Assembly: GCF_033126985.1 (NCBI RefSeq)
Contig: NZ_AP024714.1
Coordinates: 2,186,990-2,250,989 of the forward strand
Length of the DNA: 64,000 nucleotides
Direction: 5' to 3'
Origin: Methylomarinovum caldicuralii
GTDB lineage: Bacteria; Pseudomonadota; Gammaproteobacteria; Methylococcales; Methylothermaceae
A model generated the notes under the pieces. It worked only from the letters and a program-made list of their open reading frames with translations, was not told where the DNA came from and did not search any database. The translations under genes and the position numbers were made by a program. Shown piece by piece: positions 18,247 to 27,780 of the stretch (position 1 is its first letter; every line of letters starts with the position of its first letter).

Positions 18247-19433
18247 AAACGGAACGAGGTCAGCAGCGCGAACAGGTGCCAGCGCCGCTGGCGTCCCTGC
18301 ATGTCGTTCTCGGAAGCGGCGAGCCAGCCGGTGCCGTCCACTTTGTGCCACTCGGCCCGCAGCATCCACCAGGGCGTGACGTCCCAGCGCAGCCCCACGG
18401 TCCAGTCACGGGCGAAGCGGGCGTGGCGGGGCCTGCCGGTGAGGCGGGCGTAACGGCGGCCGCTGGTGTCGTCGCGGTCGGCGAAATAGACATCGTAACG
18501 CAACACCGCCTCCAGCTTGGGAAGCACCCGGTAGCTGCCCTGCAGGTAGTAACTCTCCCCGGTGATTTCGGTGTCGGGCAAGTGACGGCCGAAACCGTGG
18601 ATGTCGAGGAAGCGCAACGCGTATTCGCCGGTCAGCGACAGCCGCTCGCCGTGGTACTGGGCGGAGAAGATCAGCGGTTTCAAACGCGGCTCCCCGGCTC
18701 TGAAAAAATCGTCCCGCCCCGGCTGGTAACGGTCATTGACGATGGCTCCGGTCACTGCCAGCCGTACCAGCCCTCCCTGGTATTCGTAACTGAGACGGCC
18801 GATGTAGGACAGATGAGGATCGAAATCCCCCGCTCTGTCCCCGCCCAGAGTCAGGCGCTCGAATTCCTTGTCTCCGACCCCGTTGGGCCATCCCAGTCCC
18901 AGGCGCAGGAACCAGTCGCCCCAGTCGCTGTAACGTTCTCCGTAGAACTGCACCCCGTCGCTGGCGAGCCCGAGATTGCGGGTGCGATCGAAATAGATGC
19001 TCTGGGGCAGGAAGATGGTGGGGCGGGTAAAGGCGACGTCGCGGGTTTCGCTGTACAGGCCGAAGGGATTCTTGACCCGCCCCAGCAGCAACCCGGCCCG
19101 GCCGACGGATCGAGACCAGAAGGTCCAGTCGGCCAGGGCGTAGTCGAGGCGCAACTGATTGGGATCCACCCGACCGGCCCGGCGGTAGAGCCCCTGGGCC
19201 GCCAGCATCAGACTGGCGGTAGGGCGGTAGGAGACATTGAGCCCGGCCTCGAGAAAATCCAGGCTGCCGTCCTCGCTCCTGCCATACCAGCGATTGCCGG
19301 AAGTCCAGGTGAAGCCCTGGCTGAGGAAACCGTGAACCTGGAGGCCGTCCGCACCCGGTACCTCCCAGGCGGAAACCGGCACTGCCCCCCAGGCGACAAT
19401 CAGAATCGGCAGCCACTTGCGTACGAATTTCAT
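18243..19433 (-). CDS. Outer-membrane beta-barrel porin
   Basis: A 396-residue protein with a signal peptide (MKFVRKWLPILIVAWGAVPVSA), then alternating aromatic beta strands and a C-terminal ...LFALLTSFRF ending in Phe, the BAM recognition signal. It resembles the porins encoded beside small PstS-like proteins in many proteobacteria. Substrate is unknown; an anion or phosphate role is only suggested by the neighbour 24 bases upstream, with which it forms an operon. Confidence 0.75.
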   Translation of the reverse strand: MKFVRKWLPILIVAWGAVPVSAWEVPGADGLQVHGFLSQGFTWTSGNRWYGRSEDGSLDFLEAGLNVSYRPTASLMLAAQGLYRRAGRVDPNQLRLDYALADWTFWSRSVGRAGLLLGRVKNPFGLYSETRDVAFTRPTIFLPQSIYFDRTRNLGLASDGVQFYGERYSDWGDWFLRLGLGWPNGVGDKEFERLTLGGDRAGDFDPHLSYIGRLSYEYQGGLVRLAVTGAIVNDRYQPGRDDFFRAGEPRLKPLIFSAQYHGERLSLTGEYALRFLDIHGFGRHLPDTEITGESYYLQGSYRVLPKLEAVLRYDVYFADRDDTSGRRYARLTGRPRHARFARDWTVGLRWDVTPWWMLRAEWHKVDGTGWLAASENDMQGRQRRWHLFALLTSFRF

Positions 19434-19457
19434 GCTTCGAGTATAGTGTCCATCCCC

Positions 19458-19907
19458 TCACCGAACCTCGACCGGCTTCACGTGTTCGTCGATCCATTCG
19501 GGGGGAAGATAACCGATCGCCCCGGGGTTGGCGGCAATACGCGCATGCAGGGTTTTCACGTCGTCAACCTCGACCGGTGCCTGACCGGTTCCCGAATAGA
19601 CGTTGCGGTCCCAGATCCGGCGCAGTTGGTGGGGATAGACGTGAAGGATACGTTTGCAAAAAGCCCGGTGCAGGGGATGATCGTCCGGCAGCACATAGAG
19701 CCGGACCGGCGTGCCGTCAGGCCAGACACGCCGGCGCATGGCGAAAATAGCGCGCAGCTCGTTGCGGGAAAGGCGGGTGACGGAAACACCGGGATGAACG
19801 GCGACGACGACGTCCTGCACCGGGTCCTCGCCCCCCTCCCCCACCGACAGCACCAGGCCGATCAGCAGAAAAACCGTAAGCCGCCAAACACGTCCCAAAA
19901 CGAACAA
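19458..19907 (-). CDS. Small PstS-like phosphate-binding-domain protein
   Basis: About 149 residues from TTG 19907, chosen because GGAGGA lies just upstream (19911-19916) and a signal peptide follows (RLTVFLLIGLVLS). A longer frame from TTG 19940 lacks such a site. The mature part has VVVAVHPGVSVTRLSRNELR, RVWPDGTPVRLYVLPDDHPL and NPGAIGYLPPEW, the pattern of truncated PstS-like binding proteins. It lacks the second lobe of a full ABC-transporter binding protein, and no pstCAB is nearby. It probably works with the porin encoded directly downstream. Confidence 0.7.
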   Translation of the reverse strand: MFVLGRVWRLTVFLLIGLVLSVGEGGEDPVQDVVVAVHPGVSVTRLSRNELRAIFAMRRRVWPDGTPVRLYVLPDDHPLHRAFCKRILHVYPHQLRRIWDRNVYSGTGQAPVEVDDVKTLHARIAANPGAIGYLPPEWIDEHVKPVEVR

Positions 19908-19955
19908 GCTTCCTCCAGTCAATCGGGAGGCCGGGCGCAAGCCACGGGAACGGCC

Positions 19956-20471
19956 CTAGTCCGCCGCCAGAAACCCCCGGGGATCGATCGGCACCGAAGC
20001 CGAAACCAGCAACCGTCCCAGTTCGGTCAGCGCCCGGCGATAAACCTCCTTCTTAAAATAGACGACTTCGCGCAGCGGGTGCCAATATTCCACCCAACGC
20101 CAGGCGTCGAACTCCGGCCTGCCGCAACGGTCAAGGCAGATCCGGGTTTCGTCGGCCCGCAGGCGCAACAGGAACCACAACTGTTTCTGGCCGATGCACA
20201 GCGGCAGGGAATGACGCCGGATGTAGCGCGCCGGCAGACGGTAGCGCAACCAGTCGCGGGTCCGGCCGATCACCTCGACATCGTCCACGGACAGGCCGGT
20301 CTCCTCATACAGTTCCCGGTACATCGCCGCCTCAGGGTCCTCGCAGCGCTTGATGCCTCCCTGGGGAAACTGCCACGACCGCATTCCCACTCGCCGGGCC
20401 CAGAACACCCGGCCGGCATCGTTGCAGAGCACGATCCCCACATTGGGACGGAATCCATCGGCATCAATCAT
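19956..20471 (-). CDS. rppH: RNA pyrophosphohydrolase (Nudix)
   Basis: RppH removes pyrophosphate from mRNA 5' ends, triggering decay. The 171-residue protein opens with [22 protein letters not shown] and has the Nudix box from [16 protein letters not shown] to EETG near residues 37-60, followed by [13 protein letters not shown] and the KQLWFLLRL segment typical of RppH. ATG start at 20471. The HAD-IB phosphatase gene on the other strand 88 bases away is a common neighbour of rppH. Confidence 0.95.
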   Translation of the reverse strand: MIDADGFRPNVGIVLCNDAGRVFWARRVGMRSWQFPQGGIKRCEDPEAAMYRELYEETGLSVDDVEVIGRTRDWLRYRLPARYIRRHSLPLCIGQKQLWFLLRLRADETRICLDRCGRPEFDAWRWVEYWHPLREVVYFKKEVYRRALTELGRLLVSASVPIDPRGFLAAD

Positions 20472-20559
20472 GTCTAAGCCTGCAAATCGCTTTCGGTGAT
20501 AGAATTTACGTTCTCCATTCTTTATAAGCTACACTCACCCGGTACCACAGGCAACTTTC

Positions 20560-21276
20560 GTGATTCCCGAATCCGACCCTCAGCGTGCGCCCGCCCTGGC
20601 GCTCTTCGATCTCGACAATACCCTTCTGGGCGGTGACAGCGATTATCTCTGGGGCCAGTTCCTGGTCGAGCGGGGCCTGGTGGACCGCGACCACTACGAG
20701 GCCGCCAACCGGCGCTTCTACGACGACTACCGCCGCGGCCGTCTCGACATCCGCGCCTTCTTGCGCTTCGCCCTGAAACCGCTGACCGAACACGATCCTG
20801 AACAGCTCGAGACCTGGCGACGACAGTTCCTTGCCGAGAAGATCGAACCGATCCTGCTGCCGGCGGCACAAAAGCTGGTGGACTGCCATCGCCGCCGCGG
20901 CGACAGGCTGGTGGTCATCACCGCCACCAACGCCTTCGTCACCGCCCCCATCGCCGCCCGCTTCGGCGTCGACGACCTGATCGCCACCGAGCCGGAATTC
21001 AAGGATGGCCGCTACACCGGGGATTTTGTCGGCACCCCCTGCTTCCAGGAAGGCAAGGTCGTACGCCTGCGCCAGTGGTTGCAGCACCACGATTACGATC
21101 TGCGCCGGGCGACCTTCTACAGCGATTCCCATAACGACCTGCCGCTGCTGGAGCAGGTCGGCCACCCGGTCGTCGTCGATCCCGACCCGACCCTGGCGGC
21201 GCAGGCCTCGGCGCGCGGCTGGCCCATCCTCAGCCTGCGCCAAGGTACGGAACCGGTGAAACGGGAGACGTCTTAA
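20560..21276 (+). CDS. HAD-IB family phosphatase (SerB/CicA-like)
   Basis: A 238-residue cytoplasmic HAD hydrolase: motif [14 protein letters not shown] near residue 16, motif [10 protein letters not shown], a Lys near [11 protein letters not shown], and motif [19 protein letters not shown] enzymes remove phosphate from small metabolites; phosphoserine-like or nucleotide substrates are possible, and the actual one is not evident. Start is GTG 20560. It ends in a 4-base overlap with the convergent tusA gene. Confidence 0.85.
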   Translation: MIPESDPQRAPALALFDLDNTLLGGDSDYLWGQFLVERGLVDRDHYEAANRRFYDDYRRGRLDIRAFLRFALKPLTEHDPEQLETWRRQFLAEKIEPILLPAAQKLVDCHRRRGDRLVVITATNAFVTAPIAARFGVDDLIATEPEFKDGRYTGDFVGTPCFQEGKVVRLRQWLQHHDYDLRRATFYSDSHNDLPLLEQVGHPVVVDPDPTLAAQASARGWPILSLRQGTEPVKRETS

Positions 21277-21500
21277 GCCTTGCGGATCCAGTAATGGAAT
21301 ATCCCGTCTTCCCGGCGGCGTTGCAGGATCTCGTTGCCACTCTGCTCGGAGAAGACGCCGAAATCCAGCTCCGACGCCGGGTCGGTGGCGATGACGTGGA
21401 CGATCTGGCCCGGGGCCATCTCGTTGAGAACTTTTTTCAGTTTGAGCAGCGGCAGCGGGCAATGCAGCCCGCTGGTGTCCAGTTCGCGATCGGATTCCAT
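21273..21500 (-). CDS. tusA: TusA-family sulfur carrier protein
   Basis: A 75-residue protein with the CPxP-type signature [17 protein letters not shown]; the active Cys is residue 14. TusA carries persulfide sulfur from cysteine desulfurase to tRNA thiolation and, in sulfur oxidisers, to other pathways. Neither the tus/dsr nor the hdr genes that would indicate dissimilatory sulfur use are close. It is divergent from cysG with 56 bases between. Confidence 0.9.
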   Translation of the reverse strand: MESDRELDTSGLHCPLPLLKLKKVLNEMAPGQIVHVIATDPASELDFGVFSEQSGNEILQRRREDGIFHYWIRKA

Positions 21501-21556
21501 GATGCATCGAAATTTTCCCGTCAGATGCCAATAATAGCAAAACCGGTCTGCCGCCG

Positions 21557-22948
21557 ATGGACTACCTGCCGCTGTTCCTGAAACTCACCGGCCGCCCCTG
21601 TCTCGTGGTCGGCGGTGGCGCGGTGGCCCTGCGGAAAGCCGAAATGCTGCGCCGGACGGGCGCCGAAGTCAGCGTCATCGCCCCCCGGTTCCACCCGCAA
21701 CTGGAAACCCTCTCCCGTAAGGGCGAAATCCAATTGCGGCGTCAGGATTACACCCCCGCCGCCCTGGACGGCGCCGCGCTGGTCATCGCCGCCACCGACG
21801 ACCTCGCCCTCAACCGCCGTATCGCGACCGAGGCACGCCGGCGCGGCATCTGGGTCAACACCGTCGATCAACCGGACGACTGCGATTTCATCCTGCCGGC
21901 CATCGTCGACCGCTCCCCGGTTGTGGTCGCCGTCTCCAGCGGTGGCCGGGCACCGGTCCTGACGCGGCTGGTGAAGGCCAGGCTGGAAACCCTGCTGCCA
22001 GCCAGTCTGGGACGGCTGGCGGCCCTGGCCGGGCGTTTCAGGGAAACGGTCAAACGCCGTCTCCCGGTCCAGAGGCGGCGGCGTTTCTGGGAGCAGGTCT
22101 TCGACGGCGCCCCCGCTCAACTGCTGCACGCCGGTCAGGAACAGGCCGCCGCCCGGGCCCTGGAGCAGGCCCTGAAGGCCGCGGAAACGGACCGCCCCCT
22201 CCCCGGCTACGTGGCGTTGGTGGGGGCCGGCCCCGGCGATCCCGAGCTGCTCACCCTGCGCGCCCTGCGCCTGCTTCAGGAAGCCGATGTGGTGGTCTAC
22301 GACCGCCTGGTGTCGCAACCGATTCTGGAACTGATCCGCCGCGATGCGGAAAAGATCTACGCCGGCAAGGCCCGCGCCGACCACACCCTGCCCCAGGATG
22401 CCATCAATACGCTGCTGGTGCGGCTGGCGAAACAGGGCAAGCGGGTGGTGCGCCTCAAGGGCGGCGACCCCTTCATTTTCGGCCGCGGCGGCGAGGAGAT
22501 CGCAACCCTAGCGGACGAAGGCGTTCCCTTCATCGTGGTCCCCGGCATCACCGCCGCCTCCGGCTGCGCCAGTTACGCCGGCATTCCCCTGACCCACCGC
22601 GACTATGCCCACTCCTGCCTGTTCGTCACCGGCCACCGCCGCGGCGACCGCCCCAACCTGGACTGGAACCGGCTCATCGCTCCCCGTCAGACCTTGGTGA
22701 TCTACATGGGTCTGCTAGGCTTAGAGGAGATCTGTCAGGCTCTGGTCGCCCACGGCATGGATCCGGCCATGCCCGCGGCCCTGGTTCAGGCCGGCACCAC
22801 CCCGCAGCAACAGGTGGTGGTGGCCACCGTGGCGACGCTGGCGGACAGGGCCCGACAAGCCGGCGTTGTCCCGCCCACCCTGGTGATCGTGGGCGAAGTG
22901 GTGCGCCTGCATGACAAACTGGCCTGGTTCCAAGGAAATCAGCGATGA
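21557..22948 (+). CDS. cysG: Siroheme synthase CysG (trifunctional)
   Basis: A 463-residue fusion that makes siroheme from uroporphyrinogen III. The N-terminal dehydrogenase/ferrochelatase part (about 1-210) has GGGAVALRKAEML and INRRI-like NAD-binding elements. The C-terminal methyltransferase part (about 213-460) has VGAGPGDPELLTLRALR, VRLKGGDPFIFGRGGEE and VVPGITAASG. The cofactor serves sulfite or nitrite reductase. Its stop overlaps the WD40 lipoprotein start (ATGA). Confidence 0.96.
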   Translation: MDYLPLFLKLTGRPCLVVGGGAVALRKAEMLRRTGAEVSVIAPRFHPQLETLSRKGEIQLRRQDYTPAALDGAALVIAATDDLALNRRIATEARRRGIWVNTVDQPDDCDFILPAIVDRSPVVVAVSSGGRAPVLTRLVKARLETLLPASLGRLAALAGRFRETVKRRLPVQRRRRFWEQVFDGAPAQLLHAGQEQAAARALEQALKAAETDRPLPGYVALVGAGPGDPELLTLRALRLLQEADVVVYDRLVSQPILELIRRDAEKIYAGKARADHTLPQDAINTLLVRLAKQGKRVVRLKGGDPFIFGRGGEEIATLADEGVPFIVVPGITAASGCASYAGIPLTHRDYAHSCLFVTGHRRGDRPNLDWNRLIAPRQTLVIYMGLLGLEEICQALVAHGMDPAMPAALVQAGTTPQQQVVVATVATLADRARQAGVVPPTLVIVGEVVRLHDKLAWFQGNQR

Positions 22949-23904
22949 AAATGATTCTGTCCCTGTTGTTGACCCTGCTTCTGAGCGCCTGTGGCGATGC
23001 CAATCCGCCCCTGAAGACCTGGAAGCTGGTTCCCGGCGGTATCACCGCCGCCGCGGTGGCCGACAACCATGCCCTGCTGGCCAGCATCGACCAGGGAGCC
23101 CAGTGGTGGCAACTGAAACCGAAAAAGCTGCTCCACAGTTTCCGTCACGGCCAGGCAGAGCAGGAGATGATCGCCGTCGCGGTCACCGCCGACGGCCGTT
23201 TCGCAGTCACCGCCGACCGCAACGGCCTGGCCTGGTGGGACACCGGCAGCGGGCGGCCCCTGGCCTCCTGGGCCCTGGAAGACATCCACAGCCTGGCGCT
23301 GTCGGCCGACGGCCGGTGGGCGCTGATCGGTCTCGGGGACCGGGCGGTCTATTTCTCCCTGCGCCACGGCAAGACCCGTTTCGCCTTCCCCCACGACCGC
23401 GCGGTCAAGACCGTGGCTCTGGACCGCCAGGGCCGTTTCGCCCTCACCGGCAGCGACGATGGCAGCGCCAAACTGTGGGATCTGCAAGACGGCAGGCTGC
23501 GCTACAGCTGGAGACAACGGGGCAAACTGGCCGCCGTCACCCTTTCCGACCGCGGCACCTACGCCCTGACCAATCCGCTCCTCGGTCCGATCCAGGTCTG
23601 GAAGACTGCCGACGGCAAATTGAAACGGCAACTCGGGCCCCAATACGTCACCGTCACCCGTGCCGCCTTCACCCCCTCGGAGGGGCTGCTGGCTACCGGC
23701 CATCCTTCCCAAGGCATCAGGCTCTGGAGTCTCAAACGTGGCAAGCTGCTGCGCCAGTTTCTGCCGCGTCAGGCCGGCATTCTCAAACCCACCTCGGCAC
23801 CGGTGCTGGCGCTGCGCTTCGTGAAGGGGGGAAAACAGCTGCTCAGCGCCACCTCTGACGGCGCCGTCCAGCTGTGGACGATCCGCGGCAAAAAGAAAAA
23901 GTGA
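22945..23904 (+). CDS. WD40-repeat lipoprotein
   Basis: A 319-residue protein with a lipoprotein signal (MKMILSLLLTLLLSAC; lipobox LSAC, lipidated Cys 16) and a predicted seven-bladed propeller built from WD40-like units such as GRFALTGSDDGSAKLWDLQDG and GALQLWT-type ends. It should sit on the periplasmic side of a membrane as a protein-interaction platform. Coupling to cysG by a 4-base overlap is probably a matter of transcription rather than shared function. The partner is unknown. Confidence 0.8.
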   Translation: MKMILSLLLTLLLSACGDANPPLKTWKLVPGGITAAAVADNHALLASIDQGAQWWQLKPKKLLHSFRHGQAEQEMIAVAVTADGRFAVTADRNGLAWWDTGSGRPLASWALEDIHSLALSADGRWALIGLGDRAVYFSLRHGKTRFAFPHDRAVKTVALDRQGRFALTGSDDGSAKLWDLQDGRLRYSWRQRGKLAAVTLSDRGTYALTNPLLGPIQVWKTADGKLKRQLGPQYVTVTRAAFTPSEGLLATGHPSQGIRLWSLKRGKLLRQFLPRQAGILKPTSAPVLALRFVKGGKQLLSATSDGAVQLWTIRGKKKK

Positions 23905-23917
23905 CGCCCAACGAAAA

Positions 23918-23939
23918 CGGCCCGGTGATGACCGGGCCG
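23918..23939 (-). terminator. Bidirectional-looking intrinsic terminator
   Basis: A perfect 9-bp stem (CGGCCCGGT/ACCGGGCCG, loop GATG) lies between the convergent WD40 gene and the cytochrome gene. On the minus strand it is followed by TTTTCG, so it best serves the cytochrome gene. Confidence 0.75.
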
Positions 23940-23965
23940 CCTCCTTAATGTGATGCCGTGACGGC

Positions 23966-24403
23966 TCAGCTTCCTGCCTTGCAGGCCTTCATCTTATCCT
24001 TCAGAGTCTTGGGCTTTTTGACCTTGCCCTTAATCTTGCCATCGGACAAAGCCTTCAGATAAGCGTACAGGGCGTCGAGGGCCTGATCTTCGGTCATGCA
24101 GGCCTTTTCCACCAGGCCGATCTTCATGATCTGCGGCGCCATCGGCGTCATGATGGTACCCGGACGGCCTTCCTTGACCACCTTGAGGAATTCTTCCTTG
24201 CTCAGTTTCTTGATGCTCTCGGTCAGATCCGGGAACGGACGCACGTCGTGGCAGGTACCACAGCCACGGCCGGCGGTACGCTCGTAGATCTTCATCCCCA
24301 GCCACAGCATTTCGTCCTGGGTGAACTCGACGGCGAACGCCTGGGCAGTCAGGCCCATGCCGGCTGCCATCGCCACACCCATGATCAGTTTACGCAGTTT
24401 CAT
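23966..24403 (-). CDS. Small class I-like c-type cytochrome
   Basis: A 145-residue exported protein: signal peptide to about residue 24 (AMAAGMGLTAQAFA), one heme-attachment site CGTCH at residues 48-52, a Met-rich distal region (TIMTPMAPQIMKIG) that could supply the sixth ligand, and a Lys-rich C-terminal tail (GKIKGKVKKPKTLKDKMK). It is probably a soluble periplasmic electron carrier. AGGAGG lies just before the ATG. A TATAAT-like box on the minus strand at 24516-24521 may be its promoter. It has no redox partner gene in view. Confidence 0.85.
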   Translation of the reverse strand: MKLRKLIMGVAMAAGMGLTAQAFAVEFTQDEMLWLGMKIYERTAGRGCGTCHDVRPFPDLTESIKKLSKEEFLKVVKEGRPGTIMTPMAPQIMKIGLVEKACMTEDQALDALYAYLKALSDGKIKGKVKKPKTLKDKMKACKAGS

Positions 24404-24706
24404 CAGTCAGGTCCTCCTTTGCGGATTGTCGGTAGTGACAGGATAGCGGCCATCCTCTGAATCCTCACTGAACCCCCTTGGGACCTCTATCCTGAAACAG
24501 GTACACAAGAAAAAAATTATAGCAAAGCCCAAAGCCACCCCCGGCGGGAAATTTTCACAGCCTGACACCTATCGACTTACAAATCCAGGGCTGGAAAAGG
24601 GCTGCCGGACCGAAATTCTTCCCTGAATTTAGGCCCGGAGCGACCGTCCCTGGCCGCCGACAGCCCCTTTCCAGCCCCTCCGGCAGAAGGAATAGGTGAT
24701 GAGTTT
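24404..24706. other. Non-coding interval between prfC and the cytochrome gene
   Basis: These 303 bases hold no credible gene. They contain the cytochrome ribosome site, a possible -10 box (24516-24521, minus strand) after an A/T-rich tract, and the inverted repeat at 24588-24677. Confidence 0.6.
24588..24677. repeat. Large imperfect inverted repeat
   Basis: Two 21-base arms (24588-24608, starting GGGCTGGAAAAGGGCTG, and 24657-24677, starting CCGACAGCCCCTTTCCAG) match at 19 of 21 positions and enclose 48 bases. The loop has its own small stem (AAATTC/GAATTT). It begins 30 bases after the prfC stop, without a T tract on either side. It may be a REP/MITE-like element, an mRNA-protecting structure or a small RNA. 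Confidence 0.6.
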
Positions 24707-26287
<1,581 letters not shown>

Positions 26288-26412
26288 GGGTGGTTCTGGT
26301 CTGAAAAAAGCCTTCGATTATACCGGCTGTTGGATCGGCAGCGCCGCCTTTCATTCCCTGCCGGGATTCGTGGTAACCTTAAATCCTCTCAGCGACCACG
26401 AGGGTTTTCGTC

Positions 26413-27777
26413 ATGGCGGAGAACCAGACCCGGACGAACGACCGCTTCACCCTGATCGACGAACGCGACGGCAAACGCTACCAGCGCCCCCTGCTCCACG
26501 GCACCCTGGGACCGCCGGCCATCGACATCCGCAATTTCTACGGCGAGGCCGGGGTGTTGACCTACGATCCCGGTTTCACCTCCACCGCCTCGTGCAAGTC
26601 GGCGATCACCTTCATCGACGGTGAGGAGGGGGTGCTTCTCTATCGCGGCTACCCGATCCAGGAGCTGGCCACCCAGAGCGATTACATGGAGGTCTGCTAC
26701 CTGCTGCTCTATGGCGAACTGCCCTCGCCGGAGGAAAAGGCGGAATTCGTCAACGATATCAAACGCCACACCCTGATCCACGACCAGTTGATGCACTTCT
26801 TCCGCGGCTTCACCCGCGCCGCCCATCCGATGGCGATCATGGTCGGGGTGGTGGGGGCGCTGTCGGCCTTCTACCACGAGGACACCGACATCTACGATCC
26901 CGAGCAGCGCATGCTGGCCGCCTACCGCATCATCGCCAAGATGCCCACCATCGGCGCCTACGCCTACCGCTACACCATCGGCCGCCCCTTCGTCTATCCC
27001 CGCAACGACTTCAGCTACGCCGAGAACCTGCTCTACATGACCTTCTCGGTGCCGTCGGAGGAATACCGCCCCGATCCGGTGCTGGTTAGGGCGCTGGACC
27101 GCATTCTCATCCTCCACGCCGACCACGAGCAGAACGCCTCCACCTCCACGGTGCGGCTGGCCGGTTCCTCCGGCGCCAATCCCTTCGCCTGCATCTCCGC
27201 CGGCATCGCCTCCCTGTGGGGGCCGGCCCACGGCGGTGCCAACGAGGCGGTGCTGAAGATGTTGATGGAGATCGGCGACAAGCGCCGCATTCCCGAATAC
27301 ATCGCCCGCGCCAAGGACAAGAACGATCCCTTCCGGCTCATGGGCTTCGGCCACCGGGTTTACAAGAACTACGACCCGCGCGCGGCCATCATGCGCGAGA
27401 CCTGCTACGAGGTGCTGGAGGCCCTGGGACACGAGGACGACCCGCTGCTGGAGCTGGCGATGGAGCTGGAGAAGGTTGCCCTCCAGGACGAATACTTCAT
27501 CGAACGCAAGCTCTATCCCAACGTGGACTTCTACACCGGCATCGTCCTGCGCGCCATGGGGTTTCCGACCCGGATGTTCACGGTGCTGTTCGCCATCGGC
27601 CGCACCGTCGGCTGGGTGGCCCACTGGAAGGAGATGATCTCCGATCCCGAGTCCAAGATCGGCCGCCCGCGCCAGCTCTACGTCGGCGCCCCCCAGCGTC
27701 CCTTCGTGCCGATGGAAAAGCGCCCCGCACCGGGACACCGCACCTGGAGCCGGTTCTGGGGCGGCGGGGAAAAGTAG
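26413..27777 (+). CDS. gltA: Citrate synthase
   Basis: Condenses oxaloacetate and acetyl-CoA at the entry of the citric-acid cycle. The 454-residue protein has the catalytic histidine regions [14 protein letters not shown] and [12 protein letters not shown] and the [13 protein letters not shown] motif, with an N-terminal extension as in type II hexameric enzymes of Gram-negative bacteria, which are often NADH-regulated. Downstream lpoA starts 3 bases after its stop, so the two may be cotranscribed. Confidence 0.96.
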   Translation: MAENQTRTNDRFTLIDERDGKRYQRPLLHGTLGPPAIDIRNFYGEAGVLTYDPGFTSTASCKSAITFIDGEEGVLLYRGYPIQELATQSDYMEVCYLLLYGELPSPEEKAEFVNDIKRHTLIHDQLMHFFRGFTRAAHPMAIMVGVVGALSAFYHEDTDIYDPEQRMLAAYRIIAKMPTIGAYAYRYTIGRPFVYPRNDFSYAENLLYMTFSVPSEEYRPDPVLVRALDRILILHADHEQNASTSTVRLAGSSGANPFACISAGIASLWGPAHGGANEAVLKMLMEIGDKRRIPEYIARAKDKNDPFRLMGFGHRVYKNYDPRAAIMRETCYEVLEALGHEDDPLLELAMELEKVALQDEYFIERKLYPNVDFYTGIVLRAMGFPTRMFTVLFAIGRTVGWVAHWKEMISDPESKIGRPRQLYVGAPQRPFVPMEKRPAPGHRTWSRFWGGGEK

Positions 27778-27780
27778 CCC

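Noticed and set aside
17784-20477. 897-codon plus-strand open frame over cpdA, porin and rppH
   Set aside because: It lies out of frame or antisense to three recognisable genes and has no domain of its own.
24404-24706. tRNA or small protein gene in the longest non-coding gap
   Set aside because: The hairpin does not fold as a cloverleaf, and the short frames here lack ribosome sites and protein-like composition.
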